Assembly (NCBI GenBank): GCA_934086395.1
Contig: CAKOIE010000028.1
Location: 1-17,072 of the forward strand
DNA: 17,072 nucleotides
Source of the DNA: an uncultured Bacilli bacterium
Lineage (GTDB): Bacteria; Bacillota_I; Bacilli_A; RF39; UBA660
Reading direction: 5' to 3'
This document shows positions 1 through 7,170 of the stretch, in pieces. The notes below the pieces were generated by a model. It was not told the origin of the DNA and searched no databases. It saw nothing but the letters and a program-made list of their open reading frames with translations. Positions within the stretch are counted from its first letter, which is position 1; each line of letters starts with the position of its first letter. The position numbers and the translations under genes are program-made.

Positions 1-10
1 CTTCATCCAT
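1..10 (-). CDS. Start of a leftward gene running off the left edge (partial)
   Basis: On the minus strand an ATG at 10-8 opens Met-Asp-Glu and leaves the window. An AAGGAG ribosome binding site lies at 26-21, 10 bases upstream, and a possible promoter (31-59) precedes it. The alternative ATG at 20-18 meets a TGA after five codons, so it is unlikely. Too little is present to name the product. Confidence 0.4.
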
Positions 11-30
11 AAGTTATCATCTCCTTATTT

Positions 31-59
31 ATTTTACACCTTTTTTATTTTTTAAACAA
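31..59 (-). promoter_or_regulatory. Possible sigma-70-type promoter for the left-edge gene
   Basis: Minus strand: a TTGTTT -35 box (59-54), a 17-base spacer and a TAAAAT -10 box (36-31). Transcription would begin near 24, leaving a leader of about 14 bases that starts at the ribosome binding site. This is short, but other genes in the window show similar spacing. A small dyad (AACATA at 68-73, TATGTT at 81-86) lies just upstream and could be an operator. Confidence 0.35.
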
Positions 60-91
60 TATGGTCTAACATAGACATGTTATGTTGGTTT

Positions 92-118
92 TTTCGCAAA
101 TAAGATGTAAATGCGAAA
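92..118 (-). other. Inverted repeat directly after the pentapeptide gene
   Basis: The arms TTTCGCA (92-98) and TGCGAAA (112-118) form a 7-bp stem with a 13-base loop. It begins immediately after the TAG stop of the leftward pentapeptide gene, where a terminator would be expected. On the minus strand the stem is followed by A residues rather than a U tract, so it is not a canonical intrinsic terminator. Confidence 0.35.
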
Positions 119-742
119 CTATTTTAACTTTACTTCTAACATATTAATTAAATCAATGCATTGAGATGGATCAATAATTAATCCTTTTACGGAGTTCATA
201 TCTATAACGATTGCGTGAATATCACAACTTGATAAATCAATATCTTTTAGACTAGTATTAAATATTTCTGTTTTAGATAAATTACATTTAAAAAATTCAG
301 TGTTTTTTAGTTTTGTTTCGACAAAGGCACTTTCGCTTAGATTAGAATTATTAAATTCGATATTATCTAATCTTGTTCCAGAATAGTTGGTATATTTTAA
401 ATTGCAATTATTAAAAGTAATATCTTTTAAACTAGCTTCAATAAATGTAGTTCCGATTAAATTGCAATTTATAAAATTCGTACGATGTATTACATTACTG
501 TCTAAATTTAAATTGGCAAGATTACAGTTTTCAAATATTGAATCATATATTTCAATATTTTCTATTTTTATATTAGTAAAATCAATATTTTTAAAGTGGC
601 AACTATTTATTTCAATATCTTTTAATAATATTTTTTGATTCAGATTGTTTTCATATAGTCCATTATTTAAATCATTTGTAAGTATTGAAGTTAATAAGTC
701 CTTTGATTCTAAATATTTAATAATTGGTTTCTTAATTTTCAT
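119..742 (-). CDS. Pentapeptide-repeat protein
   Basis: A 207-residue protein. From about residue 45 to 175 it is built of five-residue units with the A(D/N)LXX-like pattern (for example CNLAN, CNLIG, CNLKY, SNLSE, CNLSK), which fold as a right-handed quadrilateral beta-helix. The tail (GLIIDPSQCIDLINMLEVKL) resembles the C-terminal dimerisation helix seen in Qnr/McbG-like members. Qnr-type relatives mimic DNA and protect gyrase, but many pentapeptide proteins have no known role, and nothing here proves gyrase binding. There is no signal peptide, so it is probably cytosolic. The ATG overlaps the end of the HD gene by 11 bases, and an AAGAGGA ribosome binding site lies inside that gene, so the two are co-transcribed and probably translationally coupled. 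Confidence 0.85.
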   Translation of the reverse strand: MKIKKPIIKYLESKDLLTSILTNDLNNGLYENNLNQKILLKDIEINSCHFKNIDFTNIKIENIEIYDSIFENCNLANLNLDSNVIHRTNFINCNLIGTTFIEASLKDITFNNCNLKYTNYSGTRLDNIEFNNSNLSESAFVETKLKNTEFFKCNLSKTEIFNTSLKDIDLSSCDIHAIVIDMNSVKGLIIDPSQCIDLINMLEVKLK

Positions 743-1193
743 GATTCCTCTTAAATTTACTTTTTATTTCTATTATTCCACAATATTTATCAACTAATGT
801 TAATAGCAAACCTTCTTTAGAACTTGGCGGAATTGGGGTTACTGGAAACATATGTCTTTTAATTATATTTTGTTCTTTTTGGGTTAAATCAAATAATTTA
901 CAAGCATTTTGACAGGCTGTATTTCCATGGGTAAAGGCGTGAAAGCCTTTTCGATTATTTTCTCTTTTACGCCAGTCATATAAAAATAAATCATGAAGCA
1001 TAGCTGCTCTAGTTACAGATATATAATCCCAATGAAGGAATTTTGCTATTAAATAGCAATAATAGGCTGCTACTAAACAATGTTCATAACAATTCGTATT
1101 AAAATGTTGGCGATAATTTTTCATTTTTTTAACTGTATCATTATTAATTATATCTTTTATTATATTTTCAAATTCTTCATTTTTGCTTTTCAT
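732..1193 (-). CDS. HD-domain phosphohydrolase-like protein
   Basis: A 153-residue protein with the metal-binding pattern of the HD superfamily: His38 (YEHC), His67-Asp68 (MLHD), His89 (FTHGN), His114 (KRHMFP) and Asp135 (LVDKYC). Such single-domain proteins are usually metal-dependent phosphohydrolases acting on nucleotides or similar phosphoesters; the substrate cannot be told from sequence. It is the first gene of a two-gene unit with the pentapeptide-repeat protein, which starts 11 bases before this stop codon. The start lacks a clear ribosome binding site, and the predicted leader is only about 11 bases. Family assignment is firm, function is not. Confidence 0.8.
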   Translation of the reverse strand: MKSKNEEFENIIKDIINNDTVKKMKNYRQHFNTNCYEHCLVAAYYCYLIAKFLHWDYISVTRAAMLHDLFLYDWRKRENNRKGFHAFTHGNTACQNACKLFDLTQKEQNIIKRHMFPVTPIPPSSKEGLLLTLVDKYCGIIEIKSKFKRNHEN

Positions 1194-1210
1194 TTAAATA
1201 TCACTAAAAT

Positions 1211-1219
1211 ATTATAACA
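1211..1219 (-). promoter_or_regulatory. Extended -10 promoter of the HD/pentapeptide operon
   Basis: The minus strand reads TGTTATAAT (1219-1211), an extended -10 element with a consensus hexamer. No good -35 box is visible, which TGn promoters tolerate. Predicted transcription start is near 1204, giving a leader of about 11 bases before the ATG at 1193. Confidence 0.55.
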
Positions 1220-1296
1220 TAGATGAAATTAAATATTTAGATTTTTATTAGGAAAAACTTTATAATGCCTTATTTTTTAGTTGTTATTAATATAAT

Positions 1297-1330
1297 AAAA
1301 AAATAGAACCCAAATTATGATTGAGTTCTA
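1297..1330 (-). terminator. Intrinsic terminator of the cardiolipin synthase gene
   Basis: The arms at 1304-1313 and 1321-1330 form a 10-bp stem on the minus-strand RNA (one G-U pair) with a 7-base loop, followed by seven U residues (1303-1297). The TAG stop of the synthase gene (1330-1328) is itself part of the 5' arm. Confidence 0.85.
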
Positions 1331-2836
1331 GAATAAAGGAGCAAAGAATCTTAAAATAGATTGCCATAATAGTCTAAATATATTGTAGTTTGTTTCTTTT
1401 TTTGTTAATAAATGAGATTCTGATAAGATATTATTAACATCTTCTAGGATATCTTCTATTTCTTTTACATCTTCTAAATATATACCATTTTCAAAGTGAA
1501 GATAAAGACTACGATAGTCTAAATTAATTGTTCCAACAGTTGCCTTATTATCATCACTGACAAATATTTTACTATGGATAAATCCAGGAGTATAGGTATA
1601 AACTTTAACACCAGCATCTACTAGATTTTTAACATATGAGTTGGTTAGTTCATAAACAATCTTTTTATCAGGTACACCAGGAATTATTATTCTTACGTCA
1701 ACTCCTCTTTTTACTGCTAAAAGTATTGAGTTAATCATATCTCCATCTATTATTAAGTACGGAGTTACAATATAAAGATAGTTTTGAGATTTATTAATAA
1801 TATTAAGGTAAACATCTTCTCCTTCTCTAATGTTACTAATAGGGCTTGATGCATACGCGGATAAATATCCATTTGGTTTAATTTTTTTATTTTCTACTTT
1901 TTTAAATAATAAATAATCATTATCTTCTTTCTTATATGAATTCCAAAGGGTTAAAAACATTATAGTTAAACTCCAAACGGATTCTCCTTCTAGCTTGATG
2001 GCATTATCTTTCCAATATCCATATTTTGTTTTTTTATTTATATATTCATCAGATAAGTTTAAACCACCTGTATAAGCTATATGTCCGTCTATAACAGTTA
2101 TTTTACGATGATCTCTATTATTCATAAAGATCCCATTAAACATCTTCACTTTATTAAAAGGGATACATTTTATATCTAATGATTCTAAATATTTTTGATA
2201 ATTTTCTGGTAATAACGCTATACATCCCATATCATCATACATTACACGAACTTCTATGCCTTGTCTTGCTTTTTCTTTAAGTATGTTTAATATTTGAAGC
2301 CACATGGTTCCTTCATTGGAAATTATAAAATATTCTAAAAAGATGTATTCTTTGGCGTTTTTTAGGTCTTCTAAGTAATTTGAAAAAAATTCTTCTCCAC
2401 TCTTATAATAATTTACTAGATTATTTTTTGAAACAGGAAATTTTAAATAATTATTTAAGTATTTTAAAATATCTTTTCCTTTATCATTTATTTCTTTATT
2501 GATTTGATTATCTATTTGATAGTATTTTTGAGATTCTTTAGTTTCTCTTGTAATTTTTTTTAGTAATTTACTTTTATGAACACTGTGATTTATAATTATA
2601 TATATAAATGTACCGGTTATTGGTAGTAATAAAATAAGTATTATCCATGGTAAGTCATTTACTAGGCTTTTACTGTTTTTAAGAATGTTTGATACTATTA
2701 AAAATGATAATATAGTAACTAATATTTTAATAATATAGTATTCATTATAGAAATACATCATTAATTTATAACTAATTATAAATTCAAGTAATATGCTTAG
2801 AACTATAAAAATTGTTCTTTCAATTATTTTTTTCAT
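1328..2836 (-). CDS. cls: Cardiolipin synthase, phospholipase D type
   Basis: A 502-residue membrane enzyme, the usual length for bacterial Cls. It joins two phosphatidylglycerol molecules into cardiolipin plus glycerol at the cytoplasmic membrane. Hydrophobic segments lie at about residues 8-25, 34-50 and 61-83. Two PLD catalytic HKD motifs follow: His243-Lys245-Asp250 with GGLN downstream (NRDHRKITVIDG), and His421-Lys423-Asp428 with GTINLD downstream (HSKIFVSDD). All catalytic residues are intact. It stands alone, with its own promoter facing away from the hydrolase gene and its own terminator. The gene symbol rests on family membership; paralogues elsewhere in the genome are possible. Confidence 0.95.
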   Translation of the reverse strand: MKKIIERTIFIVLSILLEFIISYKLMMYFYNEYYIIKILVTILSFLIVSNILKNSKSLVNDLPWIILILLLPITGTFIYIIINHSVHKSKLLKKITRETKESQKYYQIDNQINKEINDKGKDILKYLNNYLKFPVSKNNLVNYYKSGEEFFSNYLEDLKNAKEYIFLEYFIISNEGTMWLQILNILKEKARQGIEVRVMYDDMGCIALLPENYQKYLESLDIKCIPFNKVKMFNGIFMNNRDHRKITVIDGHIAYTGGLNLSDEYINKKTKYGYWKDNAIKLEGESVWSLTIMFLTLWNSYKKEDNDYLLFKKVENKKIKPNGYLSAYASSPISNIREGEDVYLNIINKSQNYLYIVTPYLIIDGDMINSILLAVKRGVDVRIIIPGVPDKKIVYELTNSYVKNLVDAGVKVYTYTPGFIHSKIFVSDDNKATVGTINLDYRSLYLHFENGIYLEDVKEIEDILEDVNNILSESHLLTKKETNYNIFRLLWQSILRFFAPLF

Positions 2837-2867
2837 GTTATCACATCCATTTTTTATTTATATTATA

Positions 2868-2896
2868 AGTATAGCATTTTCTATTTTTCTTTTGAA
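2868..2896 (-). promoter_or_regulatory. Promoter of the cardiolipin synthase gene
   Basis: Minus strand: TTCAAA -35 box (2896-2891), a 17-base spacer, and TATACT (2873-2868) preceded by TGC, making an extended -10. A second hexamer, TATAAT, follows at 2867-2862. Predicted leader is roughly 20-25 bases. Confidence 0.5.
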
Positions 2897-2937
2897 TAGA
2901 AATTTTACATTTTATTTACAATTATAGATATTTAAAG

Positions 2938-2966
2938 TTTATTAAATTTAATTTATTTATTATAAT
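2938..2966 (+). promoter_or_regulatory. Likely promoter of the hydrolase gene
   Basis: A perfect TATAAT (2961-2966) lies 17 bases after a weak TTTATT -35-like box (2938-2943). It is about 40 bases before the ATG at 3008 and diverges from the cardiolipin synthase promoter. Confidence 0.45.
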
Positions 2967-3007
2967 TGATTTAGGATATGTCTTATTAGAAAGGTGAATT
3001 GTTAGTT

Positions 3008-4069
3008 ATGGGTGCTAATGTTACAGTATCGACTGATGCTCTTGAAAATAGTGCTAATTATATTAAAAATATTTGCGATAATAATAAAGATTTATGCAAT
3101 AATATTAAAAATGTGAATAGTGATAAATGTGTTTCTTTAAACAATTTTAAAAAATCACTTTGTACAAAATATAACATTTTTGAAGAACATTCAGATATCA
3201 TTAATACAAAATTAAATGAATGTGCTGAAAATTTAATAGAAATTGATAGTCTTATAGGAAGTCATGTAAATGTTCCTCTTGATGGAGTAGATAATTATAA
3301 TTTCTTAGAGTTTGATAGTGTTGTTGCTTTATCAGAAAATAGTTCGTTTTCTTTGGATCAACTTAGTTCTAAAAATTTTAGTAATTTAAATATTAGTGCT
3401 GGTACACATTTATTAGAGTATACTCTAAGTGATGGTAATACGGTAAGATATGTTGTCCGTGTTCCTGAAGGAGCCACTGAAAATATGCCGGCTATTTTCT
3501 GGTTACACGGGGTTGGTGAACTTGCTCAAGCCGAAAGAATTGAAGGCATGGGTGTAGTTAAAGCTGCTAATGATTTAGGTGAAAATAGGTTTATTATTAT
3601 TCAACCATCAACTAATTATCTTTTTAGTAATTCTGGTAATCAAGGAATTGATAAGATTGATAAGTTTATCGATGAAATTGCAAATGTTTATAAGTTTGAT
3701 AGAGATAGAGTAATATTGACTGGCCATAGTATGGGTGGTGGTGGTACGTGGTACTTAGGTAATAAGTGTCCCGAAAAGTTCGCTGCTATTGCACCTGTAT
3801 CCTGTGGAACTGGTGATCTGGGTTTTGAAATTAATTTAGATAATTTAAAAAATAGTAATATTCCAATATATGTTGCAACGGGTGGAAATGAGAATGGTAC
3901 TTATAATAACAATCAGGCAGTTCTTGATAAATGTAAAGAAATTAATCCGAACAGAGATGTTAGTATTCGAAGTGTTATGGGAGCAAATCATGGATTAATG
4001 AATTATGCTGGATATACTCAAGAATTTTTTGATTGGTGTTTTAAACAAAAAAGAAAAAATAACGCTTAA
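3008..4069 (+). CDS. Alpha/beta-hydrolase (esterase-like) with an N-terminal helical domain
   Basis: I place the start at the ATG at 3008 (353 residues) because the AAAGGTG ribosome binding site (2990-2996) is 11 bases away; a TTG at 2999 is only 2 bases from it. Residues 1-87 are mostly helical with scattered cysteines and have about the length of WXG100/LXG-type export domains, but no WxG motif is present. Residues from about 130 form an alpha/beta-hydrolase like the polyhydroxybutyrate depolymerase/esterase group: oxyanion strand FWLHGVGE, nucleophile Ser241 in GHSMGG, and catalytic His328 in GANHG. The acid residue is unclear; a Glu in GGNENG stands near the expected place. There is no classical signal peptide. 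The substrate is unknown. If the N-terminal part is an export domain the enzyme could be secreted, but that is inference. Confidence 0.8.
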   Translation: MGANVTVSTDALENSANYIKNICDNNKDLCNNIKNVNSDKCVSLNNFKKSLCTKYNIFEEHSDIINTKLNECAENLIEIDSLIGSHVNVPLDGVDNYNFLEFDSVVALSENSSFSLDQLSSKNFSNLNISAGTHLLEYTLSDGNTVRYVVRVPEGATENMPAIFWLHGVGELAQAERIEGMGVVKAANDLGENRFIIIQPSTNYLFSNSGNQGIDKIDKFIDEIANVYKFDRDRVILTGHSMGGGGTWYLGNKCPEKFAAIAPVSCGTGDLGFEINLDNLKNSNIPIYVATGGNENGTYNNNQAVLDKCKEINPNRDVSIRSVMGANHGLMNYAGYTQEFFDWCFKQKRKNNA

Positions 4070-4085
4070 AATTTGCGTTATTTTT
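4055..4085. terminator. Bidirectional intrinsic terminator between convergent genes
   Basis: An 11-bp perfect stem (4055-4065 with 4075-4085), core ATAACGC/GCGTTAT, with a 9-base loop. A tracts on one side and T tracts on the other let it work in both directions. It serves the rightward hydrolase, whose TAA (4067-4069) is in the loop, and the leftward symporter. Confidence 0.85.
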
Positions 4086-4090
4086 GTATG

Positions 4091-4926
4091 TTATTTTTTT
4101 AGATAGTTTTTACCTTCTATTATTCTAGCTACTATTAAAGAAGAGCAAGAGTCTCCAACAACATTTAAAACAGTTGCAGGTGCATCAATAATTGTAGCGA
4201 TAATTGAAAGAATTGGTAAGGCAGCCGGTGGAAATCCAAGGATTTGTAAAATAAACATTTCAGATATAGTTCCTCCACCAATTGGAACAGCGGTTATAAG
4301 TAGTGTTGAAAGCAAAGATACTCCTAAAATAGTTAAAATGTGTATATCTTTACCAAATAAGTAAATTAGGAACATTATTTTGAATGCACTACCAACAACT
4401 GAGCCATCTTTATGAAAACTGGTTCCCATGGGAATTGTTGTTTCAGCAATATCACTAGGAACTCCCATTTCTTTAGTATATTTAATATTTATGGGGATAG
4501 TAGCCGCTGATGAACAGGTTGCTAAGGCTGTTGTTGAGGGTCCAATAATATTTTTCCAATAGGCTTTTAATCCTTTTTTGCCACTAACTAATAAAACGTA
4601 AGCACTATAAACAAATACATAGATAAATATGCAAACAAGAATATAAACTATAAATGTTTTAAGAAATCCAACGGCAATTACACTTCCATAACTACCGATA
4701 AGAGTTGCTATGAAACAACCTAAACCAATAGGCGCATAGTACATAATAATGTTTACGATGTTCATAACTATTTCATTAAGGTCTAATATTAGTTCACTTA
4801 CCTTTTTACCTTTATCTTTACTTTTACGAATGGCAAAACCAAAAATAATTGAGAACACTAAAATAGCAATTATATTATCTTTACTTAATATTTTGTAAAA
4901 ATCATTTACAGTTAATAAATTAGCAG
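4091..4926 (-). pseudogene. Dicarboxylate/amino-acid:cation symporter, C-terminal part after frameshift
   Basis: This encodes the C-terminal two thirds of a DAACS-family (GltP/SstT-like) transporter. It is out of frame with the N-terminal part (4920-5318) by one base. The reading frame is open across the junction at the A7 run (minus strand, 4933-4927): dropping one A gives ...NILQKTANLLTVND... and a continuous protein of about 408 residues, the normal family length. The only plausible internal start in this part is a GTG at 4858. Family signatures are present: a serine-rich re-entrant loop (TCSSAATIPINIKY), PMGTSFHKDGS, the PIGGGTISE second hairpin, and the substrate/ion-binding helix IDAPATVLNVVGDS. 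Intact relatives import glutamate, aspartate or C4-dicarboxylates with Na+ or H+. Apart from the shift it shows no decay, so a recent mutation, phase variation, slippage rescue or a homopolymer sequencing error are all possible. Confidence 0.85.
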
Positions 4927-5318
4927 TTTTTTTGCAATATGTTTACTTCTTCACTAATAACAGCATCTTGATTTAATAAATTAGTTAGATTGTTAATATC
5001 TTTAGAATCAATTAATTTGATTGTATAAGATGATACTACTCCTATTAAAGCAGCAATGATTGACATAACGGCAAATACGATAAGAATCGTTATCATAATT
5101 TTACCTAATCTTTTAGGATTTTCCATTTTAATTATTGATGATGTAATTGTTAAAAATATAAGCGGAACTATTACAACAAACATTAAGTTGAGGAAGATAT
5201 CTCCTAAAGGGCTTAAAACACAAGCTTTTTCTTTAAAGATAAGGCCGGTGATGGTACCTATAATTATGCTTAATAATAAGATGATGGTACTTTTATAATT
5301 TTTCCATATTTTTTTCAT
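4920..5318 (-). pseudogene. Dicarboxylate/amino-acid:cation symporter, N-terminal part before frameshift
   Basis: A 132-residue open frame carrying the first three transmembrane segments of the DAACS fold (about residues 10-28, 40-62 and 73-97), including the family-typical FLNLMFVVIVPLIFLTITSSI. It ends at a premature TAA (4922-4920) just after the A7 run; the last two residues (Asn-Cys) are frameshift products. The start is secure: AGGAGG lies 5 bases before the ATG, and a TATAAT (5341-5336) is 17 bases upstream, so the predicted leader is only about 11 bases. Together with the downstream part it would make one full transporter if one A were removed. Confidence 0.85.
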
Positions 5319-5335
5319 TGTTTCCTCCTATTAAA

Positions 5336-5364
5336 ATTATATAGTTTAATTTAAAAATAATTAA
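5336..5364 (-). promoter_or_regulatory. Promoter of the symporter gene
   Basis: Minus strand TATAAT (5341-5336) with a weak TTAATT -35 box (5364-5359) and a 17-base spacer. The transcript would begin close to the AGGAGG ribosome binding site. Confidence 0.45.
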
Positions 5365-5396
5365 TATTCATAATTATTCAATAAATTTAAAGTGTA

Positions 5397-5425
5397 TTCA
5401 TTAATTACTCACTTTGTGATATGAT
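5397..5425 (+). promoter_or_regulatory. Extended -10 promoter of the Sel1-repeat gene
   Basis: TGATATGAT (5417-5425) is an extended -10 element, with a weak TTCATT -35 box (5397-5402) 17 bases earlier. Only 6 bases separate the hexamer from the ATG at 5432, so transcription is predicted to start at or within a base of the start codon. Confidence 0.5.
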
Positions 5426-5431
5426 TTAGGT

Positions 5432-6907
5432 ATGAAAAGAAAATATGTTAAATTAAATGATGGATATAGTCATTTGTCTTTGGGAAATGTAATTAACGTT
5501 ATTAAGGAAGAAAGCAAGAATAAATCTTCAGCTATTCAAGGAGAAATTTTTTGTGCTATTTTTAGTACGGATTACGTTAATAATTCGACTGTTAATAATT
5601 ATTGTATTGGTTCAAGGGGAATTGGGGATAATTATAAACAAATTTATATTAATTTAAGAAAAAATTTTGAGAAAGATAAAACTATTTTTAAGGAGATAAT
5701 TTGTAATATTTTAACAATTGTAGAAGGAACTATTTATAGAGAAGACGATATTGATGTAATTAATCAAAATGGAGAGTTAAAAAATATCTGTTGTAAATTA
5801 TATAATATTGCTAAAAATGATACTGGTGTTAATAATGATTGTGTATGCTTGTTTAGAAAATTATATAAAAATGAAAATTATTATGAGTTATTTGCTAATT
5901 TAGTTATTTATGCTATTCTTGAAAAGAAACAGCCTTTATATGAAGATGAAAAAATTAAGAATGTGGTAGAGACAATTCTAGAAAATACGGATATTTCGGT
6001 TAATGATTTACAAAATTTTTTAATACTTGAATTGAATGATGGAAGTAATTTTGATTTTTCTTTAGTTAATCTTGCTAATCAAGATAATCCTTATGCAAAT
6101 TATGAACTTGGCAAAAAGGAATATAGAGGAGAATTTGAGGGAAAACCTAATTATGGTAAGGCTTTTAATTATTTTGAGAAAGCTGCATTAAAAAATCATC
6201 CTTCGGCATATTGGATGATGGGGAATATGGTTAAAAATGGCCTTATAGGAAATTATGAATATGATAAGGCTTTTGAGTATTTTGAAAAAGCTAAAAATTT
6301 GGGAAGTGTTGCAGCTATTAATTCTTTGGGAATAATGTATCAAAATGGGTATGGTGTTAAACAAGATGAGGATATGGCTTTTAGGTTATTTAAGGAGGCT
6401 GCCAGTAAGAATTATGCTTATGCTTTTAATAACCTAGCTAATTACTATAAAGGTAAAGATAGCGAAAAAGTTTTTGAATATTTTTATAAAAGTGCATCGT
6501 TAGGTGAAAGCTACGGATGTAAAGAATTAGGAATTATCTATTTGAATAGAAAGGATTATAAAAATGCCTTTGTTTATTTTAATAAGGCTTTGGATGCTTC
6601 GGTTAAGGAAAGAAATATTTGGGCTTATTATTATCTTGCAAAGTACTTTTATTTAACTGGTTCATTAGAAAATAAGATAGTTAAAAATGTAGATAAAGCA
6701 ATTCAATATTTTAATTATTCTAGCATATTAATCGATTCTTTATGTGAATTATTATATATTTATTATTATAGATATGATTTAGAAAAAGTTTATTATTATA
6801 AAAGTTTAATAGAGAACCATGAACTCTATAATGATGAATATAAAAAAATAATTGAAGGTGTTTTAGATAAAATAAAAACTAAAAAGAGTTTGAATATTAC
6901 TTTTTAG
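5432..6907 (+). CDS. Sel1-like (TPR-type) repeat protein
   Basis: A 491-residue protein. Residues 1 to about 205 form an alpha-helical domain I cannot name (it includes DYVNNSTVNNYCIGSR and a conserved-looking GIGDNYKQIY). From about 218 to 400 there are at least five Sel1 repeats of roughly 36 residues, with the usual Y..LG..Y..G and A..YF.KAA pattern (YANYELGKKEY, AINSLGIMYQNGYGV, AFNNLANYYK, GCKELGIIYL). Sel1/TPR arrays are protein-protein interaction scaffolds. There is no signal peptide or membrane segment, so it is probably cytosolic; partners are unknown. No ribosome binding site precedes the ATG and the promoter abuts it, so the mRNA looks leaderless. Its terminator overlaps the last codons. 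Confidence 0.85.
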   Translation: MKRKYVKLNDGYSHLSLGNVINVIKEESKNKSSAIQGEIFCAIFSTDYVNNSTVNNYCIGSRGIGDNYKQIYINLRKNFEKDKTIFKEIICNILTIVEGTIYREDDIDVINQNGELKNICCKLYNIAKNDTGVNNDCVCLFRKLYKNENYYELFANLVIYAILEKKQPLYEDEKIKNVVETILENTDISVNDLQNFLILELNDGSNFDFSLVNLANQDNPYANYELGKKEYRGEFEGKPNYGKAFNYFEKAALKNHPSAYWMMGNMVKNGLIGNYEYDKAFEYFEKAKNLGSVAAINSLGIMYQNGYGVKQDEDMAFRLFKEAASKNYAYAFNNLANYYKGKDSEKVFEYFYKSASLGESYGCKELGIIYLNRKDYKNAFVYFNKALDASVKERNIWAYYYLAKYFYLTGSLENKIVKNVDKAIQYFNYSSILIDSLCELLYIYYYRYDLEKVYYYKSLIENHELYNDEYKKIIEGVLDKIKTKKSLNITF

Positions 6908-6913
6908 TTTTTT
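6874..6913 (+). terminator. Intrinsic terminator overlapping the end of the Sel1-repeat gene
   Basis: A 13-bp perfect stem (6874-6886 with 6900-6912) with a 13-base loop, followed by the end of a T run. The 5' arm and loop are coding sequence and the TAG stop lies in the 3' arm. Confidence 0.7.
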
Positions 6914-7143
6914 CTTTAAGTATTTTTATGCTTCTTGCTGTTTCTTTTATTATTAAACAAATAATTTGCATAATTATTTATTTCACATGTTAAATTTTGA
7001 TTTATCATTTTATTTACTATTTTGCAAATTATTGATATTCTCGATTAATTATTGGATTAATCTTATTTTATTCACAAAATTATGCTTATAAAAATGTGTT
7101 TTATTTTATTGCTTGAATTGTACTTTACATTTGAATTAAAAAT

Positions 7144-7170
7144 AATTAGCTTAAGTTCTTTTTTCTAATT
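7144..7170 (-). terminator. Weak terminator candidate after the giant gene
   Basis: AATTAG (minus strand, 7170-7165, overlapping the TAG stop) pairs with CTAATT (7149-7144), with a 15-base loop, and is followed by ATTATTTTT. The stem is short and AT-rich, so support is modest. No gene or better hairpin is visible in the 257 bases between this gene and the Sel1 gene. Confidence 0.3.

Noticed and set aside
387..638. Open frame on the plus strand opposite the pentapeptide gene
   Set aside because: Shadow of the periodic pentapeptide codons; no ribosome binding site or recognisable protein.
2999..3001. TTG at 2999 as the start of the hydrolase
   Set aside because: It lies only 2 bases after the ribosome binding site; the ATG at 3008 has workable spacing.
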